NCBI GenBank assembly: GCA_023853785.1
Contig: JAJIRX010000557.1
Coordinates: 558,001-622,000 of the forward strand
Source of the DNA: Psilocybe azurescens
Lineage: Eukaryota > Basidiomycota > Agaricomycetes > Agaricales > Agrocybaceae
Direction: 5' to 3'
Length of the DNA stretch: 64,000 bases
Position 1 is the first letter of the stretch; each line of letters starts with the position of its first letter. Under the pieces are notes generated by a model. That model was given only the letters and a program-made list of their open reading frames with translations, ran no database searches and was not told the DNA's origin. Positions 50,890-60,906 of this stretch are shown in pieces. The translations under genes were made by a program, and so were the position numbers.

Positions 50890-52644
50890 CTAGCTATCTA
50901 GACACAGCTTTCTCCAATATTTGGTCACCTCGTCCGCGACCCGCCGTGTCTGTCTCTCATATTGGCTGTGGCGGAATTGCTTTATGATCTTTGCCAGTTG
51001 GGATTCCAAGAGGACCTGGGGAGTGAGGTACGCATTGTCCTTGTGTTCGTTGATATGCTGCAGAAGTGCATGTAAATTGTTGGCAAGCTTGGGGTGCAAG
51101 TTGTCTGCAATGCGGAGCGAGGCGAATTGGTCGAGGAATTCGACCCATCTGGTGACCTTCAAACTGTCGACGAGAGGAGGCCCTGGTCGTCTCTCCGGGA
51201 TGCTTAGGGTGTCTGGGCCTGGATCCTTCTTAGAGGATGGTGTATCGTCATGCGCAGGCGACGTTTCGTCAAAGTTTTGCGACGAGTCGCTCTCGTTTGC
51301 CGCTTGGTCTCCGTCTCCGAACAGGCTATCGATGTTGTCCTCGTCGCTATCAGAACAGTCCGAGTCCGATACTGGTGGAGCCTCCGTTTCGCTAAACGGG
51401 GTATTCTCTCTCCCGAGGGGCGATTGTTCGGAGATGTCATAGGCATGAGTGGTATCAAGGAGGCCGAGACTGGGAACATTCTGGTTGTGGGCGGCCTCTG
51501 ATGGGAGTATTAACTGCGGTGTAACCTCGAGGTTGTCGGTTTTCTCATGCGATCTTGCCATTTTGCGCGGCCGTGTGTACAATTCTTCCTTGGGAGCTTT
51601 CCTTTTCAGGAATATACTCTGCATTACCATATTTTCCCTAGATCTTTGTATGATTGACGGCTTGCGGAAAATGTCCTTGTGGCGACTATTTGATGGGCTA
51701 TTCAATGGCGCCGCCTCTACCAAAGGGTCTGTAGCGACTGCATCACTACATGGTGTGGCATTTGTGTTTGAGCTGATTGGCGGAACAGTGGATCCTGGCC
51801 GTGTTGCAATGCTTTCTGGTGCTGGGAAAGAGGCATGCAGGGAGGGGCTAGCTGATGGTTGGAGCCTCAAGGAGGATATCAAATATTGGAGATTCATTCT
51901 TGTGGTTGATTCATCTGATTGGGGGAATTTAGGCATTCGGGCAAATGCTAGTACCTTTGGGTCATGTCTGGATAATTGAGGATCTGAGGAAAGTAACTCA
52001 GGTTCTGTAATACCAATATAGGTGGTGTTGGAGCTGTCCATGTCAACATAGGTAGGCATCCTAGATATTGAAGTGCTGATGGGAAGAAAATCAAATTTTG
52101 GTGGCAATTTGACTGATTCAGATGGTGGAGTTGGCAGAAATGGATTGATATCATGATGAATAGGTGTTTGTGGGTTTTGAGAATGATACAAGGCCTGATT
52201 TTGAGGTGGAATTCTTTCTTTAAAAAATGTGGTGCTGGCTTTAATGCATTTTCTGTTGGTATAGAAAATGCTGCACTGATTGTTGTCCATGCATCACCAA
52301 ATTCAATATCTTCTTTAGCAGGAATATATCTTGTTGATGATATAGGTGAAGTCCATTGAACACTCTTTGGTATATTGATTTGAGAGGATTGATCCAGAAA
52401 TTGAGGAGTCTATATTTTTGTAAATGAATCCCAATAATGAAAAGCATGTCTCAAAGCAACAACATACCTTTAAACATGATTTTCTATTATGAAAATCTGA
52501 AGGTTTTCTTGGAATTGTATTTGAAGTTAAAGTGGATATATTTTGCTTGTTGGTTGTTAACAACAGTGTTGAAAAGTGTTCATTTTTTATTGCAGGATAA
52601 ACTGACACTGATGATGACAGTATAGTTCTGGTATTAGTGCCCAT
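50890..52644 (-). CDS. Protein with C-terminal TFIIS-N/LW-like domain, function unknown
   Basis: Start at 52642-52644 (MGTNTRTILSSSVSV). Exon 1 ends KSCLK, followed by a 54-nt intron to TPQFLDQSSQINIPK. The long middle is Ser/Thr/Pro-rich with two basic nuclear-type clusters (KRKAP, RPRKMAR) and an acidic block (SDSDCSDSDEDNIDSL). The C-terminal 90 residues (FLDQFASLRIADNLHPKL, LLESQLAKIIKQFRHS, VADEVTKYWRKLC) look like the helical TFIIS N-terminal domain found in TFIIS, Med26 and IWS1, so a transcription elongation link is possible. One A is missing from the coding strand at 52215-52217. The 5' half is clearly AT-rich compared with neighbouring genes. The family is unnamed to me. Confidence 0.6.
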
Positions 52645-54071
52645 GTAAAAAAAACTTATTTTGTGGTAATTGTTATTAGCCAATATAATAATATAAAAGG
52701 AAATTCACTGACTGCAAAAGTTGGAAAGAAGCAAAGAGAAGAGAAGAGATTTATCAGCTCAAAGGCCAGCTTTTATATATTTCAAGCATGAGAAATGAAT
52801 AACTAAATGGAGATACTCAAGACACAATTAATCCTTTTTTGGCTAATTATTGCCATGCACAGATCATTCTAGAATATTCCAGAAGCTTATTAATGATGTT
52901 AATAGATTCTTTTGAATTCATTCAGAACTTAATATAATCTCAGATCTGAACAAAATAATCTATTTTCAGTTTAGTGCATAGAGCAGCTACACGAGTCATG
53001 GTAAATTTGTCAGCCATATTTAGTCTGGCATAGATTTTTTCGATAACCACTCCTGATTGCCCAAACTATGTATTTTTTTATTGTGAAATGAAACATTTTA
53101 GTTCAACACTAGAATTTATGAATTACAAATTTTGCTGTTGACTCTAATCTTCACTGAATTTTAGTTCAAATACATGCAATTTAAATATTTCAATTCAACT
53201 CAATGCCTCTTTTCTAGTGATTCTGACTCAAGAGTTAAAGTCCAGATTTAAAAATCTAACAAAAATCTAAACAAGAAGCTACAAGATGCAACCACCACAC
53301 ACAAATCCAATTGATTGAGGACAATGCAGTGGTACTTGAATTGTAAATCAATGAAGTTAGAAGTGTATCTACTCAATTGTAAGTATTATCAATCCGGGTT
53401 GGATACCACGCAGCGCCACATCAGTTATCACCCAGAATAGGAAGTCGTGAAAGTTTCTGTCAATCAGTGCTCGTCATCGAGAATGGATTGCATCGGCTTC
53501 AATTAGTTTGCCCAGTTGTGTGAAATGAATCCCAGCCCAGAGACCAAACCTGGGGGTCGAAGGCACGGAACAACGACGTGCTTTGTTCCGGGCCTTAGAT
53601 TTAATATCGATCCGTATTGTGAACAGACGCAGTGTCGCATATGCCGGTCGGCCAAGTACACACGAGTCACAGTTTGAAGGACCAGAAACTCGGTGAATGG
53701 AACATATAGGAAATGGGCGGGCGCTGATTATTCGGAGATGAAGAGGGACTAGTAAGTACGGATTTGAGAAAAGGACAGAGAAATTGGAGGTGAGTTCCCG
53801 AAAGGGAAGGATGGAGGCATCAGCGATGGAAATACCCGAACAGAAGAGCTGAGTGGCGCGGTGAGAATGCCAGAGTTACTAGGCGATAACTTGTCAAAAG
53901 GTTGCCCCATGGAAAAAATATAGGAGGGCGACGCAGAGGAGATAGAATGAGCGTGGGATGTGCTATTCATTGAAGGCTGAGTGGATAGAACGTGCGTTGA
54001 CGAGTGAGACCCCGAGAAGAAGACTGGCAAAGTTGTGGGAGTTGCGGGGAAAAAGACACGTTCGACGACGG

Positions 54072-54078
54072 TGAGTCA
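54072..54078 (+). promoter_or_regulatory. TGAGTCA motif (Gcn4/AP-1 type)
   Basis: A perfect TGAGTCA 286 nt upstream of the KCS1 start codon. Function is inferred from the consensus only. Confidence 0.35.
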
Positions 54079-54120
54079 CGCGGAGGCTGAAAATTACGGA
54101 GTGTTCCGGGGGTCTCTTGG

Positions 54121-54128
54121 CACGTGGG
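54121..54128 (+). promoter_or_regulatory. CACGTGGG motif (Pho4-type site)
   Basis: CACGTGGG, the high-affinity yeast Pho4 core, lies 236 nt upstream of KCS1, a gene of inositol pyrophosphate phosphate-signalling. Binding is inferred. Confidence 0.4.
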
Positions 54129-54363
54129 GGACAGAGCAAATCGCATTCAATTCCAAACTTGTCGCTGATATCATACCTTACCTCCTTTGCAATTCATTGC
54201 CGGACATCTTAAACTTCACGTTGAACGCCTTTCCTCTATAGCTCAAAGCTCTCCAGCTCAGCTCTTATCTTCTTACGCACAGACCACCACCGTTCTGCTC
54301 TTGTTCTACTCCTTTCCAGGGTTCTGATCCCTGATATTATAGCACGACTGCCACACGCCTTCA

Positions 54364-57300
54364 ATGGCCTCCGCCTTCGATCCAAGGCATGCAAAGCACC
54401 AGCAGTATTGCTTTCCCATTTCCCCACCAAGCTCCGGAAATGTCACCGCGCTTTCTTCTCCCCGTCTCACTCCAATTTTGACTCAGCAGGATCCGCAGAT
54501 TGTCGACAAGCTGTTCAACGCCCCTTCGTTTCGCCATTCACACTCGCTTGCTTCTGTCAGATCAGGAAGGCAGCGCGCTATGTCGAATGGCACGGACTCG
54601 GACGGGTATAACACAGAAAAGACCTCTGCCCAAGTTCCGTCCAGGAAACGGTCTAGAAAGGCCATGTCCAGAGCATTGACTCTTCCTTCACTTTCAACCC
54701 CCGTTCTTAAGAGCTTTCAAAACCGTTCTCCTCAGAAGTCATCCACGCCGCTCTCTCGCACTTCGAGTATCTCGAGCTCGGCTTCTTCCTCGTCTTCTTC
54801 TTCGGCTACACCCACCGATGGCGAAGAAATACCCGCCCATCACGCAACCGCTGGGATCGGCAGAAAGGTTGCAGCTACTCTTCAGCTTTTCAAAGCAACC
54901 GCTGGTCCTTCAGAAGAAGCTTCCTCAGGAGAAACCGCTTCCAGGAACGAGACATCTTTGGGAACCCGCAGAAATCATTCTTTTGAAGTTGTCGAGGACG
55001 TTGCAGAAGCCTTTGAGTTTGTCAAACGTTCGGAATGGCCGGACCGTGAAGCTGCTGCTGTCCGTCGTGAAAAGAGCATGACGACTTTGGAGCGCGTCAG
55101 GACGAGAGATAGTGATCACCAGGGTTCAGAGAGGAGCTCGACTGTTAAGGATTCTCCTGATGTGGCTCAGTGGCGCAGGGATATCATTTCTGGGCGAGGA
55201 AGGAGGCGTGAACGCGCCATTGATGATATTATCTGCGACACAGAAATTCATTCCGACGTTCCTTTGTCAACCATTAATACCTTTCATGAGACTTCCCCTA
55301 TTTATATTCGACCTCGTTCGCGTGCGTATCCTCCATCTCCATCACCTTCCCGTTCGCCGTCCAAACGTGTATCTTCTCGCCATCTTCCAGATTCTTCTAT
55401 TCCTCGTTGTCCTGAACCTACGCTACCTGTCTTGTCCTCCATAACGACTACTCCACGACATTCTCGATCTCCGACGCCAGTGCGGACTGCCCCCACGCCG
55501 AAGAACCATATCGCAATGCGATTTTCTCTTTCGATCCGCCTTCGCCTTGGTCTACAGATGATGAATCGGCATGGGATACTACTTCCGTTGCATCGACTGC
55601 CGCTTCAAATGTTTCCACTTATGGCAACGATTCCGATTCTCGTTCTTTCTCGTCAGCTTTAGAGCATCGCTCCGGAAATGCGTATGATATATCACGCCAT
55701 TTTTCTGCCTCAGATGACGGCGAAGTCTTTAATAACACGCGCTTGAATAGTCTCGACCAAGACACAGTGGCTATTGATCTCTCTGTTCCAGAGGAGCGTC
55801 TTCCTCATATCCCGTTGCGGCCTTTTCGGAATCAAGTCGGTGGGCATAGCGCTATCTATAAATTTACAAAACAAGCCGTTTGCAAGGTTCGATAATTATC
55901 AGTTAAACTCTCTTTTTTGGTTTCGCTGACTTTCTTTGGCACTTTCGTCACTTTTCTGTATCAGCCACTTGTTTCACGTGAAAATCTCTTTTACGAGTCA
56001 GTGGAACGGGAAGCTCCTCCTCTTCTAGGGTTCATTCCGCGATATCTCGGCGTCATGTTGGTCAGTTATAGACGCGTGCCCAAACGCATCAATGCGAATG
56101 GTGGCAGACTCGTGAATGATTCCGCAACCCCAGTGACTCCTAGTCGGCGGTTCGTTCCGCATACCACAAGTGCAGATACTATCAAACCGTCTAGTCGTCC
56201 AGCTATCTCTGATGGCGATCAGCATCAGCCTGTCTTCGAAGAAGATATATCTACGACGGATATAGACGAAGCTGAGATGCCTGAGGTTGTTCTGGATCGT
56301 AACCGCCACATCATTCCCGAATGGATGCTCAATGGCGGACGTAACCGATCTCTCTCGTATTCAACAGCTAGTGGATCTTCCTTTGTTGCTCAACGGAAGC
56401 TGCAGCCCAGTCATTTACCCAGAGGTACCGCTTCTAGCCCGGACCTCGCTACCCCGCCCAGGGCTGAATATGCAACCCTGCGTCCTAGTCCCTTGTCAAA
56501 TTACCCAACTGATCGTAATAACGACGAAATGCACATTGACGCACCCACTCCTGTCAATTCACCCAGCCAGAAAACACACGCATTCCCGTCTCGGATAACT
56601 GATAGATCGGTCTCAGACACCCATGGCGGTGTTTTTGAAGAAGCGCATCCACAGCGACCATCTATACGTCCCTTCAATTCAGAACGAGCTCCCGGATCGC
56701 ATTGGTTTGGGGGCACGGGTTCAACCGTTGTCAACACGAAACTCAAGGACCACGTGTTCAGTACAGTTCTCAAACGATTCCGTAAACGCCTTAGCCATCG
56801 ATCCATTGAGGAATCCAGGACCGAAGATGAAGGTGATGTAGCGGATGGGGAAACCGATTCTGCCTCGAGACACATCCAGATGCGCGCTCGGGGAAGCTGT
56901 TTCGTCATGCAGACCAAGGATCCAGCGACCTTGCTCTTCGTCGGATCCAGAGCGATTCTATGCTTCGCGGTCCAGAGGGCTCATCACATCTGTCAGAAGG
57001 TAAAGATCGACCTCTATTCGGCAAAGACCGCCAGGAGGAAACCGCACAAGTCAACATTGATCAGAATATTCCCCCTTCCATTAGTCGCAGGAGAAGCCGT
57101 TCGCGGTCTCTTGAGGCACCTTCACGAGTTCCAGTGTCCTTCAATCGGCCGTTCTCAGATCAAGGCGTCATTTACGAGCAACTTGAGTCGGAGCCACCTG
57201 TGACCCGCCAGAATCATTTCATTTTGATGGAAGATCTCACTGGAAGATTGAAGCATCCTTGCGTCATCGATCTCAAAATGGGCACTCGCCAGTACGGTAT

Positions 57301-58266
57301 TGATGCTACCTCTAGCAAAAGAAGAGTCAACGCAAAAGTGTGACCGTACCACAAGTAGATCTCTCGGTGTTCGTGTTTGTGGTATGCAGGTGAGTCTACG
57401 ACCTGCTTGTTTAGGATTTCTAATGCTAATGTGTTGCATGCACACTATAGGTCTGGAACCATGTTACACAGTCGTATGTAACTCAGGATAAATACAGCGG
57501 TCGTGAAATCCGACCTGACGAGTTTGACTCCGTTCTCAAATCATTTCTCTTCGACGGCGAGCACTTACTGGCGTACCAAATCCCCGTTTTGCTTCAGAAA
57601 CTCTATGCTTTGGCGCGCATTATCAATCGGTTAAAAGGCTATCGCTTCTATGGATGCAGCATTCTTCTCATCTATGACGGCGATCGGGAAGCACAAGAAG
57701 GTTTACGTTCCTCCGTGCTCGAGAATCCATCATCTCGAAGCAAACGTGGGGAATCGCTCGAGCGTCGCTCGAATTCCCAAAGCCACGATCATACACCACT
57801 GCGACGATCTCACAGTGAAGATCTTCTTGTCGGTTCCGTGGCTAAACGTTCGAGTGGGCGGCGGAAACGCGGCGAAATTAACGTTCGTATCGTCGACTTT
57901 GCGCATACGACTACTGGACGGGATTGGCTCCCTTATTCAGAGGCAGGTATGGCCGACCGTCCTCACGAGGTTTTCTCGAGCTCGAAAGGATATCAAGCAG
58001 AAGTGGACCCCGAGACTGGTTTGATTTACGCCCGCTTTCCGCCTCATTACCCAGACCAGGCAGACCGAGGGTTTCTTCTAGGTTTGAAGAACTTGACATC
58101 GTCTTTGGAGGAAATCTGGAACGCAGAGCGCATTCGCAGGGTCAAAGCCACTCGTGATGATGTTTTTGCGGCGCAATCTCAGCTTCCGCCTCTTTCCCTG
58201 GAGGGCAAAGAGATCTTCGAAGAGATCTTCGGTGAGGAAGAAGACCCGGGCATGATTTCTACATGA
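54364..58266 (+). CDS. KCS1: Inositol hexakisphosphate kinase (Kcs1/IP6K)
   Basis: Makes inositol pyrophosphate (5-InsP7) from InsP6. A very long Ser/Pro-rich N-terminal half (with an eight-Ser run near 54780) is followed by KFTKQAVCKPLVSRENLFYE, then LLGFIPRYLGVM, and the kinase core: NHFILMEDLTG, the PxxxDxKxG motif (HPCVIDLKMGTRQYG), VCGMQVWN, YRFYGCSILLIYDGD and VRIVDFAHTT. Introns at about 55886-55966 and 57390-57451. Four missing bases break the frame at 55504-55507, 56890-56893, 57317-57320 and 57334-57337; the last two flank the conserved KKKSQRKKCDRTTSRSLGVR block. All catalytic motifs are present, so the gene is probably functional in the organism. Confidence 0.94.
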
Positions 58267-58831
58267 AGCCTCCCCCTCATAAAATAACGCACAACGTTCT
58301 CCCGACATTCATATCTCCCCCTTTTAATGATACCATAGCATCTTGGCGACCAATTTCCTTGCTTTTTCTTCTTATTCTTATTTCAGCCACTTTCCCTGAA
58401 CTCTCACTCATTATTTATCACGCATAATCATAGACAGCATCATTCTCTCGCACGTATCACACCCTTGTACTTTACCCATGGGACCCTTATGATTTTATAA
58501 GCCTGTATGGAAGCCGCGAAAAGTACTCCGAAAATGTTCTCGTCATTTAACCATTTCTTGCATGGAAAGTCTTTTTTGGAATCGTGTATAATTCTAGTCG
58601 AATCAAATGAAAAGAAACATCGTTCTCTATATCATGTACCATATCAAACAAGAAAGTACTTATTCATGGACGCCATTGGGCAGAAAAGCCTTGGCTCTGT
58701 CCCGTTTTGATCATTCTCCTTCCTTTTCTATCCAAATATTGATCCATCAGCGACTGGGCATTCTTTCTCCTAACAGCCCGTCTTGATTCAAATCAACATA
58801 GAGTGCCCATCTCAGCTCCTGGGCACATGGT
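58267..58831. other. Intergenic region
   Basis: 3' flank of KCS1, T-rich, and promoter of the HEI10-like gene. A short open frame at 58507-58710 is not supported. Confidence 0.45.
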
Positions 58832-60592
58832 ATGGATTCAGAGCTGAAATGTAACCGTCTATCCTGTCGACGACCGTTGGCAAATAAAGCTGTGGTGGTA
58901 AGCCTCCATTTCTTAAATCATAACTTTCTATGGTGCCCCAATGACTTATGAACATTCTGTTCGAAGACAACATGTAAGTGGGAGTCTGTCTTACGTTGGA
59001 GCGTCATCTAATAGTCTGGAAGGCTCTCACATATTCTGCAGTAAGCTCTGGGCTAGGCTTCGAATTAGTACGCCTTTGACGCAGTGCTGCATGTGCAGTT
59101 GAATGCGCGAATGAACTTTTCAGTGCTGCCCGTCTCTGTCCAGGCAAGAACCAGTTATACCTACCTTTTTATCTATACTTATATTCCTTCAACGAGTAGC
59201 TTGTGACACTACTTTAACTGAGCCGTAGAGTATTTTCCTTTATTCCTTTTTTACAAGTCAACTAATGTTAATTTTCAGTGATGATGTTGTTGTAAGTGAT
59301 TGGAGGGATTCACGCTGAGATACTGTCGTGAGGACCAGACTTCGATTAGGTTTGCTCCCTCCACCCGACCAATGATTATAAAACGGTGAGAAAGACGCAT
59401 ATATTGAATAATTCAAGTTGTCCTTATATTTCCCAGTCGGTACTGTCGGGTTTGGCTCCTTCGATAATCTTGGAAATATGCAGCCGGTTAGACACACACG
59501 TCCCAGTTTATCCGAATGTGTACTTATGTGGCGCACTTAGAGCGATCTCTTTTTGGCAGTATCAAATACATCAGGAAGCGTGAGCTCCATATTTTCTCCG
59601 TTGCTTGCGTCCATGAGACCGTAATGACGAACGTTTGATTAACTCCAAGAACGTTTCAACAAGCCGTCGTGCGTAATCTAAACGACAAAAATGCCCAGCT
59701 ACAAAAACAATTCGACAACGTGGTTAGAGAAGGTACGTTCATGGAAACAAGTATTTGAATTGTTCTAAAAGTCCGTAGCAAATGGGGAATTGAGCCTCTT
59801 GAATAATAAGAAAGGAGGTTTGTACGCTCCACTTCGAATGCTTCATTCATTCAGGTCAACTCTTAGAACTCGAGCGTGATCTTGAATTGGAACGTCGAAA
59901 AGTTCGCGAACTTCAAGATGCCTCTAGGGAGAGGGATAAGGAATACACCAAGCTAAAGGTAATCTGGGTATTATTGGCTACGGAGATATCGCTAATTTGA
60001 AAGCGTTCAGGCCCAACTTGACAAACTGAAACGAAAAACATTACTTGGGCCCGCCACTGGAAATGAACATGCCAAACCCATTCAGAACCAGTTCTTTGAC
60101 GATCAGCGGCCAAAACAGAGACAGACAGCTAATACGGTAGCCAATATGAGTTCAGTGAATTCGATTGTTGGCGGCATGGAAAACAGTGGTGTACAGTGAT
60201 CTTGATTCTCCATAAGTCAGAAGCCAACTGTTAGAACCCAGATCCAACGGACTCCGCTCGTAACACGTCCTCAAGGTCGTGCTTTTACTGGAAACCATTC
60301 AAATGAGTGGGCACAATCCCATACCAGAGCAGACCCCGGAGATACTCCCAGAAATATCTCGCATCGCCAGCCTTTTGGCCATTTTGGACACCCAGGAGAC
60401 CATTCTTACATGTCAGGAAATGTCTCCGATCGCTCAGGAAGTGCCAACGAAGTCGAACAAATGTTAGCACCCCAGGGAGCAAGGAATACAGCGCATACAC
60501 ATAGTGGATGGCAATTCTCCAACGCCCCTCAAAGTGCTCGACCAGCGCAGCGAGGTGGGCTAATTCATCATATATTTGGGCGCTTTTTCTAA
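58832..60592 (+). CDS. HEI10: HEI10/CCNB1IP1-like RING-finger protein
   Basis: In animals, plants and Sordaria, HEI10 is a RING E3-type protein that marks meiotic crossover sites. Spliced N-terminus: MDSELKCNRLSCRRPLANKAVVTTCSHIFCIECANELF, written here as its RING parts LKCNRLSCRR, TTCSHIFCIEC and RLCPACDTTL; then NDYKTSVLSGL, APSIILEICSRAISFWQYQI, and a coiled coil (LLELERDLELERRKVREL). The C-terminal tail is Gly/Ser/Pro-rich and ends IHHIFGRFF. The gene is cut into many small exons: 18 nt (59023-59040), 25 nt (59200-59224) and 13 nt (59279-59291). The intron 59144-59199 starts with GC (CCAG/GCAAGA). All joins are in frame with no missing base. Confidence 0.88.
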
Positions 60593-60906
60593 AGACCGTA
60601 GTTTTTGCGCCTCCCAATAATCAACGGACATCACGAGGATTTCGTCCCGCCGCTCCACGATGATATGAACGACGTCCACTAAATATTCGGTACAAAACAA
60701 ATAGTCTATGGTATGCATATGTATTGTGTATTGAAATCCAACGGTAGCATGAGATACAAATACGAGGGGAAAATGGATAGATGATGTATATAAAATAAAG
60801 AAAAACAAGTACAAGAACGAAAGCGATAGCGATATGAAAGTCATTTATGTTATGGTGGTATGTTACGTTACTATTGTCAGGTTTTACAAATAAAAGTTGT
60901 ATTAAT
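60593..60906. other. Convergent intergenic region
   Basis: 3' flanks of the HEI10-like gene (+) and the CUE-like gene (-); AT-rich. Nothing coding was seen. Confidence 0.45.

Larger units (their letters stand above)
52645..54363. other. Long AT-rich intergenic region
   Basis: A 1.7-kb gap, the longest in the window. The part 52,650-53,400 is strikingly AT-rich; 53,400-54,360 returns to normal composition and serves as the KCS1 promoter. A 93-codon Ser/Pro-rich open frame on the minus strand (53749-54030) lacks any domain and is not called. No transposon ends, terminal repeats or tRNA were seen. Confidence 0.5.

Noticed and set aside
48013..52644. Mating-type (homeodomain) locus
   Set aside because: No homeodomain WFxxxR motif and no expected flanking gene; the genes are a forkhead factor and a TFIIS-N-like protein.
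52645..53400. A transposon or LTR remnant in the AT-rich gap
   Set aside because: No terminal repeats, target-site duplication or transposase-like frame could be seen.
53749..54030. A 93-codon Ser/Pro-rich minus-strand gene
   Set aside because: Low complexity, no introns, no domain, and it lies in the KCS1 promoter region.
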